64,000 nt of DNA from Janthinobacterium sp. BJB426 (GTDB taxonomy: Bacteria; Pseudomonadota; Gammaproteobacteria; Burkholderiales; Burkholderiaceae_D): positions 62,001 to 126,000 of the forward strand of contig NZ_PDZL01000010.1 of the NCBI RefSeq assembly GCF_002735705.1. Direction: 5' to 3'. This document shows positions 29,086-38,278 of this stretch, piece by piece. Below the pieces are notes generated by a model. It saw nothing but the letters and a program-made list of their open reading frames with translations, was not told where the DNA came from and ran no database searches. The translations under genes were made by a program, and so were the position numbers. Each line of letters opens with the position of its first letter. Within the stretch, counting starts at the first letter, position 1.

Positions 29086-31499
29086 CAGAAATCCGCCGTC
29101 AAGGTGAGGAAGCCCTGGCGCGGGGCGATCGGGAAGGTGTTGTATGTCTTGTCGGCCGCGCCGACCACCACGTTCAGCGAGCCTTCGCGGTTGGCCAGGT
29201 TGCTGACGTTCACTCTCCAGCGCGGGTTTTTCAACCAGCTGGCCATGGCCGGCAGCTTGCCTGACACGCCCAGGCCCATCAGGAAATAGCTGGGGACGGA
29301 CAGATCGTTGGTGTACGTCGCGTAGCGCTTGCCCACATAGTCTCCCGTCAGTTGCACTTCGATATCGCCAAAGGTAGCCGAAGCAACAAACTTGTTCAGC
29401 CACTCCGGCGAGCCGGGCACGTTCTTGCCCGCTGTCAGCACCAGCGCGGCGCCATTGTTGTAATTGTCCGCGTACTGCGAGCGGTTGTACGACAGGGCAT
29501 TGTAGAACGAGAAATTGTTGCCGAAGTGCACGGTACCCGCGATATCGATGCCGTCCGTGCGCACGCTTCCCACGTTGGCCAGCACGGGGTTGCCGCCAAT
29601 GATGGAGGAAATCACGGGGGTCGGGCTGATCTGCAGCAAACGGTTGCTGAAATCGACGTGATACACATTGACCTGGCCATCGATGGCCGTGATGGCGCCC
29701 AGGTTCAGCGCGTGGCTGCCGCGCACGCCCACTTCATAGGTGAGGGCCGTTTCCGGCTTGGCGTCGCGCTTGAACAGGTCGAACGCGGCCTGGCTCGACA
29801 AGCTCCATGGCGAGGCGCCACCGCCGCCATAGGTGACGAACTGGCGCATGTTTTTCTGGATATTGAAGTACAGCTGGTCTTGCTGCGTGAAATCCCAGCG
29901 CGCGCCCACTTGCGGCAAGAACCATTTTTTCGTGTTGATGGTGCCGACCGGCAAGGCCGTCGAACCGCCGGAAATGGCGCCCTTGGCCGGCTGCACGGGG
30001 AACTGGCCATCGGCGAATTGCAGGCTGGACTTGAAACCGGCCTGCAGGGCGATATCGGGGCGGATGCGCCATTCATCCTGCAAGTGCAGCTGCACCACCT
30101 TGTTGTCGATCTCGCTGCCGTACTGCGTGATCAAAGGATTGCTTGGGCGGTCATACGGCGAGGTCGGGTTGTTGACGTCCAGCGCATACCAGCGGCGGTA
30201 GGCGGACGAGCGGTTCTGTTCCAGCCACAGGCCCGCTTCCAGCTGGTGTTCGCCGATTTCCTTGCGCAGGGTGGAAAGGAAGCCACCGCGCTTGATGTCG
30301 TATTCCGTCGTGCGCACGGCGTAGCCCGAGTTGCCGAAGACTTCCTTCAAATTCTGTTTCGGGTAGTACACGCTGAACAGGCCAGGCAAGCCGGCCACGC
30401 CGATGGGGCCGGCCACCACGCCCGCGCCGTCATCCTTGTGGTAATACACCTGGTTCGACCATGTCATGCCTTCGGACAAGTTGGCGTCGAACTTGGCGTA
30501 GGCCAGGTAATCGGTGCGCTGCGCATCGCTGTAGTAATTGCGGTAATTGTTGCCGTCCGCGGCAGGCGTCGCGCCAGTTGGCGACAGGTAATTAAGGGCC
30601 GCCTTGAAGTCGGGGTACAGGAAGGGACGCGTGTACGGCGCGCTCGTTTCGCCGGCCACGTGCACGGTGCTGTCTTCGTTCGGTTCGATCTTGTCCGAGT
30701 AATTGAAGAACAGGGTCAGCTTGCCTGCCTCGCTGCGGTTGACGTATTTGGCGTTGAACTGGTCGCCGCCCTGGCGCGCATCGAAATCCCAGGCGCGCGC
30801 TTCGTGGTGCAGGATGGAAAAGTAGGCGCTGCTGCCGTCGCCGAAGGCGCCCGTGTCGTAGCGGGCAAACGTGCGCGAGGTGCGGTGGCTGCCCACGGTT
30901 TGCTGCACGCTGGCGCCCTGCGTGGCCAGCGGGTCGCTGGAATAGGTTTCGATGGTGCCGCCCAGGTTGCTGGTCGAGGCCGTGGCCAGGTCGCCCGCGC
31001 CGGACGACAGCACGACGCTGCGCACGTTTTCGCTGATGACGGCACGCTGCGGCGACAGGCCGTTGTAGTTGCCGTACTGCTGGTCGCCCAGCGGCACGCC
31101 ATCCATGGTGTAACCGAGTTGCTGGCCGGAAAAGCCATGCACGAACAGCGACAGGTTCTGCTCGTTGTTGCCCCATGGATCGGCCGTCTGGAAGCTGACG
31201 CCTGGCAGGGTTTGCAGGGCTTTCAGGGGATTCGTGCCGGGCAGGATTTTCTGGATTTCATTCTTGCTCAGGGCGACGGAAGAGCGCGTCTTGCGCGAGG
31301 AAATCTCCACGGTGGTCATCGTCGCATTGTCGTCGGCAGCCGGCGCAGCAGCGGTGGCCATGTCGGCGGTGGCCGAGGCCACGGCGGCGGCGACGGCCGT
31401 TTGCGCCAGGGCAGGCAAACTCAAGCCTGCGGCGCAAGCGCCCAGCAAAACGTGGAAGGAATGGCGGCGCAGGGCCAGCGTCAAGTGGGTGGTCATCAT
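29085..31499 (-). CDS. TonB-dependent receptor, probably for organophosphate (Pho-regulated)
   Basis: An outer-membrane receptor of 804 residues (803 if the second of two adjacent ATGs, 31496, is used; AGG lies 6 bases before that one). Signal peptide ends SLPALAQ. The plug has RKTRSSVALSKNEIQKILPG, SLFVHGFSGQQLGYTMDGV and GDLATASTSNLGGTIETYSS; the barrel ends GFLTLTADF. The downstream partner is a periplasmic glycerophosphodiesterase, and a four-unit Pho-box array lies 53 bases upstream. That suggests uptake of a phosphate-containing organic compound during phosphate starvation. The ligand itself is inference; a phytate, phospholipid-derived or sugar-phosphate substrate would each fit. Confidence 0.9.
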   Translation of the reverse strand: MMTTHLTLALRRHSFHVLLGACAAGLSLPALAQTAVAAAVASATADMATAAAPAADDNATMTTVEISSRKTRSSVALSKNEIQKILPGTNPLKALQTLPGVSFQTADPWGNNEQNLSLFVHGFSGQQLGYTMDGVPLGDQQYGNYNGLSPQRAVISENVRSVVLSSGAGDLATASTSNLGGTIETYSSDPLATQGASVQQTVGSHRTSRTFARYDTGAFGDGSSAYFSILHHEARAWDFDARQGGDQFNAKYVNRSEAGKLTLFFNYSDKIEPNEDSTVHVAGETSAPYTRPFLYPDFKAALNYLSPTGATPAADGNNYRNYYSDAQRTDYLAYAKFDANLSEGMTWSNQVYYHKDDGAGVVAGPIGVAGLPGLFSVYYPKQNLKEVFGNSGYAVRTTEYDIKRGGFLSTLRKEIGEHQLEAGLWLEQNRSSAYRRWYALDVNNPTSPYDRPSNPLITQYGSEIDNKVVQLHLQDEWRIRPDIALQAGFKSSLQFADGQFPVQPAKGAISGGSTALPVGTINTKKWFLPQVGARWDFTQQDQLYFNIQKNMRQFVTYGGGGASPWSLSSQAAFDLFKRDAKPETALTYEVGVRGSHALNLGAITAIDGQVNVYHVDFSNRLLQISPTPVISSIIGGNPVLANVGSVRTDGIDIAGTVHFGNNFSFYNALSYNRSQYADNYNNGAALVLTAGKNVPGSPEWLNKFVASATFGDIEVQLTGDYVGKRYATYTNDLSVPSYFLMGLGVSGKLPAMASWLKNPRWRVNVSNLANREGSLNVVVGAADKTYNTFPIAPRQGFLTLTADF

Positions 31500-31551
31500 C
31501 AGCCTGTGGAAAGTGGGGAGTAATACAAGCTGCGCAGCGTAACGGCGGCGC

Positions 31552-31591
31552 GTGACGGGCTGATGACGAACTGATGACGGGAATATGACAG
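31552..31591 (-). promoter_or_regulatory. Tandem Pho-box array (four 11-bp-spaced half-sites)
   Basis: On the minus strand the sequence reads CTGTCAT, CCGTCAT, TCGTCAT and CCGTCAC, beginning at 31591, 31580, 31569 and 31558: four heptamers spaced exactly 11 bases apart. PhoB binds direct repeats of CTGTCAT-like heptamers with 11-base periodicity, so this matches two adjacent Pho boxes. The array ends 53 bases before the TonB-receptor start. Confidence 0.85.
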
Positions 31592-31602
31592 CAGAAACAA
31601 TT

Positions 31603-31623
31603 GCGCCGCCTGAGGGGCGGCGC
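31603..31623 (-). terminator. GC-rich hairpin after hslO
   Basis: GCGCCGCC (31603-31610) pairs with GGCGGCGC (31616-31623) with a 5-base loop. On the minus strand it is followed by AATTGTTTC, a weak T-run. It separates hslO from the Pho-box promoter. Confidence 0.45.
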
Positions 31624-31650
31624 GGAGAGATTATGGCGAAACTGTAATAA

Positions 31651-32631
31651 TCAGTTGATGCTGGCAGCTGGCGGGATGAGCACTTCGGCTGGCGCATCCG
31701 TGATGAACAGCTGCGCGCAATCGACCTTGTCGAATTCATAGTGCTGGCCGCAGAAATCGCAATTGACACCCACTTGTCCCACTTCGTCCAGGGTGCTGTT
31801 GACTTCTTCCTCGCCCAGCATCTTGAGCATATTGCCCACTTTTTCACGCGTGCAACTGCAATGGAAGCTCGGGTGCAGCGGGTCGAAGACGCGGATCGTT
31901 TCTTCCCAGAACAAACGCTGCATCAGGGTCTCGATGTCCGTCGACAGGATTTCCGCCTCTTTCAGGGTCGACGCCAGCATCACGGCGCGGTTCCACGTGT
32001 CCAGTGCCGCTTCTTCCGACACGGGCGTCGCTTCGGCCTTGCCGCCATGGTGGGGCAGCTTTTGCAGCAGCAGGCCGCGCGATACGGTGTCGTCCGTGGC
32101 CAGCCACAGACGCGTATCGAGCTGTTCCGAGCGCAACATGTAGTTTTCGATCACGGTCGCCATGTCATCGCCGTCCAGCGGCACGATGCCCTGATACGGT
32201 TGCTGGCCCGGCACCTTGTCGGCCGGGTCCAGGGTGATGATGAAGCGGCCCTTGCCGGTGGCATTGAGCAATTGCGGCACGGTGGCCACGTCGGGGATGG
32301 TGGCGTCCGGGTCCAGCTTGGCCGTGGCGCGCAGGCGCAGGTCGGAGTCGCACTCGACCACCATCAGGCGCACGGGACCGTCACCATGGATTTGCATGAT
32401 GATGGAGCCGTTGAATTTCAGGTTGGCCGACAGCAGGGCGGCGGCAGCCACCATTTCGCCCAGTACTTTTTTCACGGCTGTCGGGTAGGCGTGGCGCGAC
32501 ACCACTTCCTGCCAGGTGCCGGAGACGTCGATGAACTGGCCGCGCACGGCGGCGTTGTCGAAAATAAATTTTTGCAGGGTATCCTGGCCGCTAACGGCTG
32601 CGCTGACCGCGCCCGTGGTTTCAGTCGTCAT
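31651..32631 (-). CDS. hslO: Hsp33 redox-regulated chaperone
   Basis: A cytosolic holdase activated by oxidation, 326 residues. The zinc switch is intact: FHCSCTREKV (CxC) and VNCDFCGQHYEF (CxxC) in the C-terminal third. GSIIMQIHGDGPVRLMVVEC and LITLDPADKVPGQQPYQGIV-like segments fit the N-terminal domain. Start ATG 32631 has AAGAGA just upstream, and the gene follows the gamma-carbonic-anhydrase gene after only 4 bases, so both are in one operon. Confidence 0.95.
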   Translation of the reverse strand: MTTETTGAVSAAVSGQDTLQKFIFDNAAVRGQFIDVSGTWQEVVSRHAYPTAVKKVLGEMVAAAALLSANLKFNGSIIMQIHGDGPVRLMVVECDSDLRLRATAKLDPDATIPDVATVPQLLNATGKGRFIITLDPADKVPGQQPYQGIVPLDGDDMATVIENYMLRSEQLDTRLWLATDDTVSRGLLLQKLPHHGGKAEATPVSEEAALDTWNRAVMLASTLKEAEILSTDIETLMQRLFWEETIRVFDPLHPSFHCSCTREKVGNMLKMLGEEEVNSTLDEVGQVGVNCDFCGQHYEFDKVDCAQLFITDAPAEVLIPPAASIN

Positions 32632-32635
32632 TCTC

Positions 32636-33160
32636 TTATCCAATCTTCTTGAGTTGCGTATTAAATAGCTGGCCGCGTTGCACATAGTTCACGGCGTTGC
32701 CTTGTAGTCTGGTGATATCGTCTGCCGTCAGGACCCGCACAGCTTTCGCCGGTGAGCCGATGATCAGCATATTATCGGGAAATTCCTTGCCTTCCGTGAC
32801 CAGCGCGCCCGCGCCGACCAGGCAGTTTTTGCCGATCTTCGCGCCATTCAGGATCACGGCCTGGATGCCGATCAGGGCGCCATCGTCGATGGTGCAGCCA
32901 TGCAACATTGCCTGGTGACCAATGGTGACGTTCTGGCCGATGTCCAGCGGATAGCCCGGATCCGTATGCAGCACGGCGCCTTCCTGCACATTGCTGTTGG
33001 CGCCCACGGTGATGCGTTCATTGTCGCCGCGAATCGTGGCGCCGAACCATACGGACGTATTCGCTTCCAAGGTCACCTTGCCGATCACATTGGCCGTGTC
33101 GGCAACAAAAGCGGAAGCATCAATCTGTGGCGCATCGGCGCCCAATTGGTAGAGTGTCAT
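32636..33160 (-). CDS. Gamma-carbonic anhydrase family protein (YrdA/PaaY-like)
   Basis: A left-handed beta-helix protein of 174 residues with hexapeptide repeats. The three zinc-binding His positions fall in NVQEGAVLHTDPG and VTIGHQAMLHGC. WFGATIRGDNERITVG and GSPAKAVR near the end are typical of YrdA. It may be a carbonic anhydrase or just a structural relative; many members show no measurable activity. Cotranscribed with hslO. Confidence 0.9.
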   Translation of the reverse strand: MTLYQLGADAPQIDASAFVADTANVIGKVTLEANTSVWFGATIRGDNERITVGANSNVQEGAVLHTDPGYPLDIGQNVTIGHQAMLHGCTIDDGALIGIQAVILNGAKIGKNCLVGAGALVTEGKEFPDNMLIIGSPAKAVRVLTADDITRLQGNAVNYVQRGQLFNTQLKKIG

Positions 33161-33266
33161 CGTTAGCCTGTGGCGGTCGTGGAAGCGCCGGGCACGGCCG
33201 GACGCGGAAGTTTTGCGCTATTTTACGCTGTTGCAGGGCAAGTCCGAACGCCGGGCGTTAATCCGG

Positions 33267-33288
33267 TATAATTATCGAACGGTCGTTC
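33267..33288 (+). promoter_or_regulatory. -10 box followed by a TetR-type inverted repeat
   Basis: TATAAT (33267-33272) is followed by GAACG-GT-CGTTC (33277-33288), a perfect 5-2-5 inverted repeat located where transcription would start. This layout fits a TetR-family operator in front of the alpha/beta-hydrolase gene. No TetR gene is adjacent. Confidence 0.45.
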
Positions 33289-33357
33289 TTTTATGCGCAC
33301 CCTATCTACAGACACAGCATGTGGCGCCATCTGCGCCACTTTCAAGGCAGGCATCCG

Positions 33358-34242
33358 ATGAAACCCATGAAACTTTCCCGTTCCGAATGCATCAACATCC
33401 GCGGTGCCCGCACGCATGTGCGCCACTGGGGCCGCGACGGCGCGCCCATCCTGTTCATGGTGCATGGCTGGATGGACGTGGCCGCCTCATTCCAGTTCGT
33501 CGTCGACGAACTTGCCGGCGACTGGCATGTGATCGCCCCCGACTGGCGCGGCTTCGGCCTCAGCGACTATACGCAATCGGACACTTACTGGTTTCCCGAC
33601 TACCTGGCGGACCTGGACGCCATGCTGCTGCATTACTCGCCGGACGCACCTGTCAACCTGCTGGGCCACAGCATGGGCGCCAACGTGGCCGGCCTGTACG
33701 CGGGCGTGCGGCCCGAGCGCATCAGCCGCTTCATCAACCTGGAAGGCTTCGGCATGATGGCAACAAAACCGGAGCAGGCGCCGGGCCGTTACGCCAAGTG
33801 GCTAGCCGAATTGCGCGAGCCGCCCGCGATGCGCAGCTATCCCACGCAAAAGGCCGTGGCCGAGCGCCTGCAAAAGACCAATCCGCGTCTGCCGGACGAG
33901 CGCGCGGCTTTCCTGGCCGAGCACTGGTCGGCGCAGAACGAGGCGGGCGAGTGGGACATCATGGGCGACCCGCAGCACAAGCGCGTCAATCCCATCCTGT
34001 ACCAGGTGGAAGAAGTGATGGCGTGCTGGCGCCGCATCACGGCGCCCGTGCTGTGGGTCGAGGCGGATGACACGAATATGTGGCAATGGATGGGACCAAA
34101 GGAAGAGGCGCGCATTGAAATCGACCGGCGTTTGGCCTGCATCAAGGATGTGCGCTGCGAGATGATGCGCGATGCGGGCCACATGCTGCATCATGATCAA
34201 CCGGCGGCACTGGCGCGCCTGGTGGAAGCCTTTTTGGCCTGA
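33358..34242 (+). CDS. Alpha/beta hydrolase
   Basis: A 294-residue alpha/beta-hydrolase-fold protein. The oxyanion region is FMVHGWMDVAASF, the nucleophile elbow is LLGHSMGAN (Ser), and the C-terminal His is in DAGHMLHHDQP; the acid is in APVLWVEADDTNMW. Such proteins include esterases and dehalogenase-like enzymes, and the substrate is not predictable. ATG 33358 follows AAGGCAGG by 7 bases; an upstream start at 33319 would add 13 residues without family look. It is divergent from the carbonic-anhydrase/hslO operon. Confidence 0.88.
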   Translation: MKPMKLSRSECINIRGARTHVRHWGRDGAPILFMVHGWMDVAASFQFVVDELAGDWHVIAPDWRGFGLSDYTQSDTYWFPDYLADLDAMLLHYSPDAPVNLLGHSMGANVAGLYAGVRPERISRFINLEGFGMMATKPEQAPGRYAKWLAELREPPAMRSYPTQKAVAERLQKTNPRLPDERAAFLAEHWSAQNEAGEWDIMGDPQHKRVNPILYQVEEVMACWRRITAPVLWVEADDTNMWQWMGPKEEARIEIDRRLACIKDVRCEMMRDAGHMLHHDQPAALARLVEAFLA

Positions 34243-34344
34243 TTTTTGGCCCGATATGTGACGGGAACGCCGCAGCGCTATTTGACAAGCAGCGTACAAT
34301 GAAAACTTCTTCCATGCTGAGCCCGTGCAGGGTATTGTTTTCAC

Positions 34345-35178
34345 ATGCTTAAAGTCGACCTGCATTGTCATTCGAATATCTCCGACGGCGTGCTGTCTCC
34401 CGCCGCCGTGGCCGCGCATGCTTGCCGCGCCGGCGTCGATGTATGGGCGCTGACGGACCACGATGAAGTGTCCGGCGTCGCCGCTGCGCGCACGGCCGCG
34501 CTGGATATGGGCATGCGCTTCGTGGCCGGTGTGGAAATTTCCATTACCTGGGCCGGCGAAACCGTGCACATCGTGGGCTTGCAAGTCGATGAAAACAATC
34601 CCTGTCTGGTACAGGGCTTGCACCAGACGCGCTCGGGGCGCGACGCGCGCGGCCGGGAAATTGCCCGCCAGCTGGATCTGGCCGGCATCCCCGACGCCTA
34701 TGAAGGGGCACTGAAATTTGTCGGCAACCCGGACCTGATGTCGCGCACGCACTTTGCCCGCTACATCGTGGAAATGGGCAAATGCGCGAACATTCCCGAC
34801 GTGTTCAAGAAATACCTGTCGGAAGGCAAGCCCGGCTACGTCGAACACCGCTGGGCCACCCTGGCCGAAGCGGTGGGCTGGATACGCGGCGCGGGCGGCG
34901 TGGCCGTCATCGCCCATCCGGGCCGCTACCGCTTCAGCGACATGGCGCAAGGCGTGCTGTTCGATGAGTTCAAGCAGCTCGGCGGCGTGGCCATTGAAGT
35001 CGTCACGGGCAGCCACAGTCCGGACCAGTATCCGGAATACGCGCAACTGGCCAACGCCTACGGCTTCCTCGCTTCGCGCGGCACGGATTTCCATGCGCCA
35101 GGCGAGTCGCGCGTGGATTTTGCCATGCTGCCGCCTTTACCTTCCAACGTGACCCCGATCTGGCACGACTGGTTCTAG
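34345..35178 (+). CDS. PHP-domain phosphoesterase (RNase AM / 3',5'-nucleoside bisphosphatase type)
   Basis: The 277-residue protein has the PHP metal-binding motifs: VDLHCHSNISDG at the start, WALTDHDEVSG, GVEIS and AVIAHPGRYR, with TDFHAPGES near the end. It belongs to the family of E. coli YciV (RNase AM, which matures 5' ends of rRNA) and of a Chromobacterium 3',5'-nucleotide bisphosphatase. Either activity fits. It is the first gene in a co-directional series including htpX and the YciO-type gene, although each gap is large enough for its own promoter. Confidence 0.88.
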   Translation: MLKVDLHCHSNISDGVLSPAAVAAHACRAGVDVWALTDHDEVSGVAAARTAALDMGMRFVAGVEISITWAGETVHIVGLQVDENNPCLVQGLHQTRSGRDARGREIARQLDLAGIPDAYEGALKFVGNPDLMSRTHFARYIVEMGKCANIPDVFKKYLSEGKPGYVEHRWATLAEAVGWIRGAGGVAVIAHPGRYRFSDMAQGVLFDEFKQLGGVAIEVVTGSHSPDQYPEYAQLANAYGFLASRGTDFHAPGESRVDFAMLPPLPSNVTPIWHDWF

Positions 35179-35271
35179 GGCGCGGCTGGCCTGCGCCTGC
35201 CGCGCGGACTTGAAAAGTCGCGGCCGCATACTTATCTTTTAGCCATTCTTGTTTTTCCGGAGCCAACGCCC

Positions 35272-36156
35272 ATGAAACGTATCGTCCTGTTTATCGCAAC
35301 CAATCTGGCCGTGATGCTGGTGCTGTCGCTCGTGCTCAGTTTGCTGGGCGTGGGCAATCCGGCGCGCGGCAGCACCCTGAACCTGGGCAGCCTGCTGGTG
35401 TTTTCGCTGGTGGTCGGTTTCACGGGGTCGATCTTTTCCCTGTTGATCAGCAAACCGATGGCCAAGTGGAGCACGGGCGCGCGCGTCATCGAGAACCCGA
35501 CCTCGTCGACGGAATTGTGGCTGGTCAATACCGTGCGTGCGCTGTCCGAGCGGGCCGGCATCGGCATGCCGGAAGTGGCCGTCTATGAGGGCGACGCGAA
35601 TGCGTTCGCCACGGGTGCCTTCAAGAATTCGGCGCTGGTGGCCGTCTCCACGGGCTTGCTGCAAAGCATGAACCGCGATGAAGTCGAAGCCGTGCTGGGC
35701 CACGAGATCGCTCACGTGGCGAATGGCGACATGGTCACCTTGACCCTGATCCAGGGCGTGGTGAATACCTTCGTCGTCTTCATGGCGCGTGTGGTGGGTT
35801 TCTTTGTCGACAATGTGCTGCTGAAAAATAACAACCGCGAAGGTGGCGGACGGGGCATTGGCTACTTTGTGACCGTCATGGTGTGCGAAGTGATCTTTGG
35901 CTTACTCGCTTCCATCATCGTGGCCTGGTTCTCGCGCCAGCGCGAATTCCGTGCCGACGCCGGTTCCGCCAAGCTGCTGGGCAGCCCCACGCCGATGATG
36001 CATGCGCTGGCCCGCCTCGGCGGCGTGCCGCCGGGCGAACTGCCGCAATCGATGCAGGCGCTGGGCATCAGCGGTGGCAATGGCGGCTGGGGCGCCCTGT
36101 TCGCCACCCATCCGCCACTCGAACAACGCATCGCCGCGCTGCGCGGCGTACAATAA
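35272..36156 (+). CDS. htpX: Membrane zinc protease HtpX
   Basis: An M48 inner-membrane protease of 294 residues that degrades misfolded membrane proteins. Two N-terminal membrane helices ([20 protein letters not shown] and [20 protein letters not shown]), then the catalytic [11 protein letters not shown] with HExxH, and further hydrophobic helices ([37 protein letters not shown]). [14 protein letters not shown] carries the third zinc ligand Glu. Length is normal. It ends with the [12 protein letters not shown] segment found in HtpX. Confidence 0.95.
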   Translation: MKRIVLFIATNLAVMLVLSLVLSLLGVGNPARGSTLNLGSLLVFSLVVGFTGSIFSLLISKPMAKWSTGARVIENPTSSTELWLVNTVRALSERAGIGMPEVAVYEGDANAFATGAFKNSALVAVSTGLLQSMNRDEVEAVLGHEIAHVANGDMVTLTLIQGVVNTFVVFMARVVGFFVDNVLLKNNNREGGGRGIGYFVTVMVCEVIFGLLASIIVAWFSRQREFRADAGSAKLLGSPTPMMHALARLGGVPPGELPQSMQALGISGGNGGWGALFATHPPLEQRIAALRGVQ

Positions 36157-36194
36157 TGCTAACTTAACAAGCTGGTTCGCCAGAACGCTTACAC

Positions 36195-36818
36195 ATGAGT
36201 CAATTTTTTCATATTCACCCTGACAATCCGCAATTGCGCCTGATCAAGCAGGCGGCGCAGATCATCCAGTCCGGCGGCGTCGTGGCCTTGCCGACCGATT
36301 CCTGCTACGCGCTGGTGTGCCAGCTCGACGACAAGGGCGCCGTCGAGCGCCTGCGCCGCATTCGTGGCGTGGATGAAAAGCACCATCTGACCTTGCTGTG
36401 CCGCGACTTGAGCGAGTTGGGCGTGTACGCCCGCGTGGACAATCGCCAGTTCCGCCTGCTCAAGGCGGCCACGCCGGGCGCCTATACCTTCATCCTGGAA
36501 GCGACGAAGGAAGTGCCGCGCCGCCTCAGCCATCCTTCGCGCAAGACCATCGGCCTGCGCGTGCCGCAACACCGTATCGTGCAATGCCTGCTGGAAGAGC
36601 TGGGCCAACCCTTGCTGGGCGCCACCCTGACCCTGCCCGGCGACGAAGACAGCCTGACGGATGCCGACACCATCCGCGAGCGGCTGGAAAAACTGGTCGA
36701 CCTGATCATCGATGGCGGCGTCTGCGCGCATGGCCCCAGTACCGTGATCGACCTGACGGGGCCGGAGCCGGAAGTGGTGCGCGTGGGACGCGGCGACCCG
36801 GCCGTGCTGGGTTTGTAG
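36195..36818 (+). CDS. YciO/Sua5-family (threonylcarbamoyl-AMP synthase-like) protein
   Basis: A 207-residue protein of the YrdC/Sua5/YciO fold. ALPTDSCYALVCQLDDKGAV near the start and EKHHLTLLCRDLSELG are typical of the YciO subgroup, which has the fold of threonylcarbamoyl-AMP synthase but a less clear role in t6A37 tRNA modification. RKTIGLRVPQHRI and GPSTVIDLTG complete the conserved set. 40 bases downstream of htpX in the same direction. Confidence 0.88.
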   Translation: MSQFFHIHPDNPQLRLIKQAAQIIQSGGVVALPTDSCYALVCQLDDKGAVERLRRIRGVDEKHHLTLLCRDLSELGVYARVDNRQFRLLKAATPGAYTFILEATKEVPRRLSHPSRKTIGLRVPQHRIVQCLLEELGQPLLGATLTLPGDEDSLTDADTIRERLEKLVDLIIDGGVCAHGPSTVIDLTGPEPEVVRVGRGDPAVLGL

Positions 36819-36901
36819 TGGCTGGCGCAGGGCACCGGATTTACCTATCTTTAATGGCAACATAAGAAAGTGCCTGGGACGCCTCTGGTAGAATCGCGGT
36901 C

Positions 36902-37579
36902 ATGAGCGATTTCAATACGATAGTCCAGACCATTGCGGTGTACCTGGTGCCGGTGCTGTTTGCCATTTCCCTGCATGAGGCGGCGCACGGCTACGCGGCC
37001 CGCTATTTCGGCGACCCCACGGCCTCGAACGAGGGCAGGCTGAGCCTCAATCCCATCCGGCATATCGATCCTTTCGGCACGATCCTGCTGCCCCTGATGC
37101 TGTATTTCACGATCCAGGTGCCGTTCGGCTATGCCAAGCCGGTGCCCGTCGATTTCAGCCGCCTGCGCAATCCGAAGAAGCAGATGGCCTGGGTGGCGTT
37201 TGCCGGGCCTGGCGCCAATTTCGTCATGGGCTTCGGCTGGATGATCGCCTTTGTCGTGCTCAGCGTTATGCCGCCGACGGAAATGGGCATGTTTTTCCGC
37301 AAGATGGCGGGCGCCGGCGTCAGCGTGAATGCGGCCATGTTCGTCTTTAACCTGATACCCGTGCCACCCCTCGATGGCGGACGCATCATGACGGGCTTGC
37401 TGCCGATGCAGCTGGCGCGCCCTTACGCCAGCATCGAGCGCTACAGCCTGTATGTGTTTGGCGCCCTGGTGCTGCTGATGTACACGGGCATATTGAACCG
37501 CGCCTTGCTGGCGGCGATCGAATTTGTCATCGGCATTTTTGTCACCCTGGTCACGCCCCTGACGGCGCTATTGACTTGA
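36902..37579 (+). CDS. Site-2-protease-family membrane metalloprotease (M50)
   Basis: A small (225 residues) member of the M50 family. The active site HEAAHGYAARYFGD has HExxH, and NLIPVPPLDGGRIMTG provides the third zinc ligand Asp. Around them lie about five hydrophobic segments. No PDZ domain, so it is of the minimal S2P type widespread in bacteria. Substrate unknown. A TAGAAT hexamer about 10 bases before the ATG may be part of a promoter, giving an almost leaderless message. Confidence 0.9.
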   Translation: MSDFNTIVQTIAVYLVPVLFAISLHEAAHGYAARYFGDPTASNEGRLSLNPIRHIDPFGTILLPLMLYFTIQVPFGYAKPVPVDFSRLRNPKKQMAWVAFAGPGANFVMGFGWMIAFVVLSVMPPTEMGMFFRKMAGAGVSVNAAMFVFNLIPVPPLDGGRIMTGLLPMQLARPYASIERYSLYVFGALVLLMYTGILNRALLAAIEFVIGIFVTLVTPLTALLT

Positions 37580-37621
37580 TGCCCGCAACTGGAAGTACGC
37601 AAATAATTGATGGAAGTACCG

Positions 37622-38194
37622 ATGCAAGTAATTGAACCAACAATAGAAACTGAAGCGATTTCGGGTTGGGTACGCCGCTGGGCGCCCCTGATCCCGGGCG
37701 GCGAAGTGCTGGACCTGGCCTGCGGCGCCGGCCGCCATGCGCGCCACCTGGTGAGCCTGGGTCACCCCGTGATCGCGCTCGACCATGATCCGGAAATGCT
37801 GGAAAAGGCGGCCGGCACGGGCATCACCACCTCGCTGGTGAACCTGGAAACGCCGGGCGCCGTGTGGCCGTTCGCCCCCGGCCGTTTTGCCGGCATCGTC
37901 GTTACCAATTATCTGCACCGGCCGCTGCTGGGCGCCATGATTGCCAGCCTGGCGCCCGATGGCGTGCTCCTGTATGAAACGTTTGCCGAGGGTAATGAGC
38001 AGTTCGGCAAGCCGTCGAATCCGAAATTCCTGCTGAAGGAAGGCGAAATGCTGACCTGGGCGGTGCAGCAGGGCTTGCGTGTGGTAGCGTATGAGGATGG
38101 GCGCGTGGAACAGCCAAAAGCTGCTCTGGTGCAACGAATTTGCGCCGTCCGGCCGGATTTTCCACGGTTGGCAGCCCTGCTGCCGACGTTTTGA
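37622..38194 (+). CDS. Class I SAM-dependent methyltransferase
   Basis: A Rossmann-fold methyltransferase of 190 residues. Motif I is VLDLACGAGRHARHL, motif II ends at VIALDHDPEML, and IVVTNYLHRPLL corresponds to motif IV. ATG 37622 follows GGAAG by 5 bases; upstream starts at 37607-37610 are less well placed. The family resembles tellurite-resistance/ubiquinone-type methyltransferases, but substrate is unknown. Followed by dapA. Confidence 0.85.
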   Translation: MQVIEPTIETEAISGWVRRWAPLIPGGEVLDLACGAGRHARHLVSLGHPVIALDHDPEMLEKAAGTGITTSLVNLETPGAVWPFAPGRFAGIVVTNYLHRPLLGAMIASLAPDGVLLYETFAEGNEQFGKPSNPKFLLKEGEMLTWAVQQGLRVVAYEDGRVEQPKAALVQRICAVRPDFPRLAALLPTF

Positions 38195-38278
38195 GCGGCC
38201 ATACTATGTCAGAATGCACCACAGGCGCGGGCTATCCGCTACAATCGTTGTTTTATTTATCGGCGCTATAAACTTACT

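Noticed and set aside
29352..31523. Long plus-strand frame opposite the Pho-regulated TonB receptor
   Set aside because: Shadow frame; the minus-strand gene has signal peptide, plug motifs and coupling to the GDPD gene.
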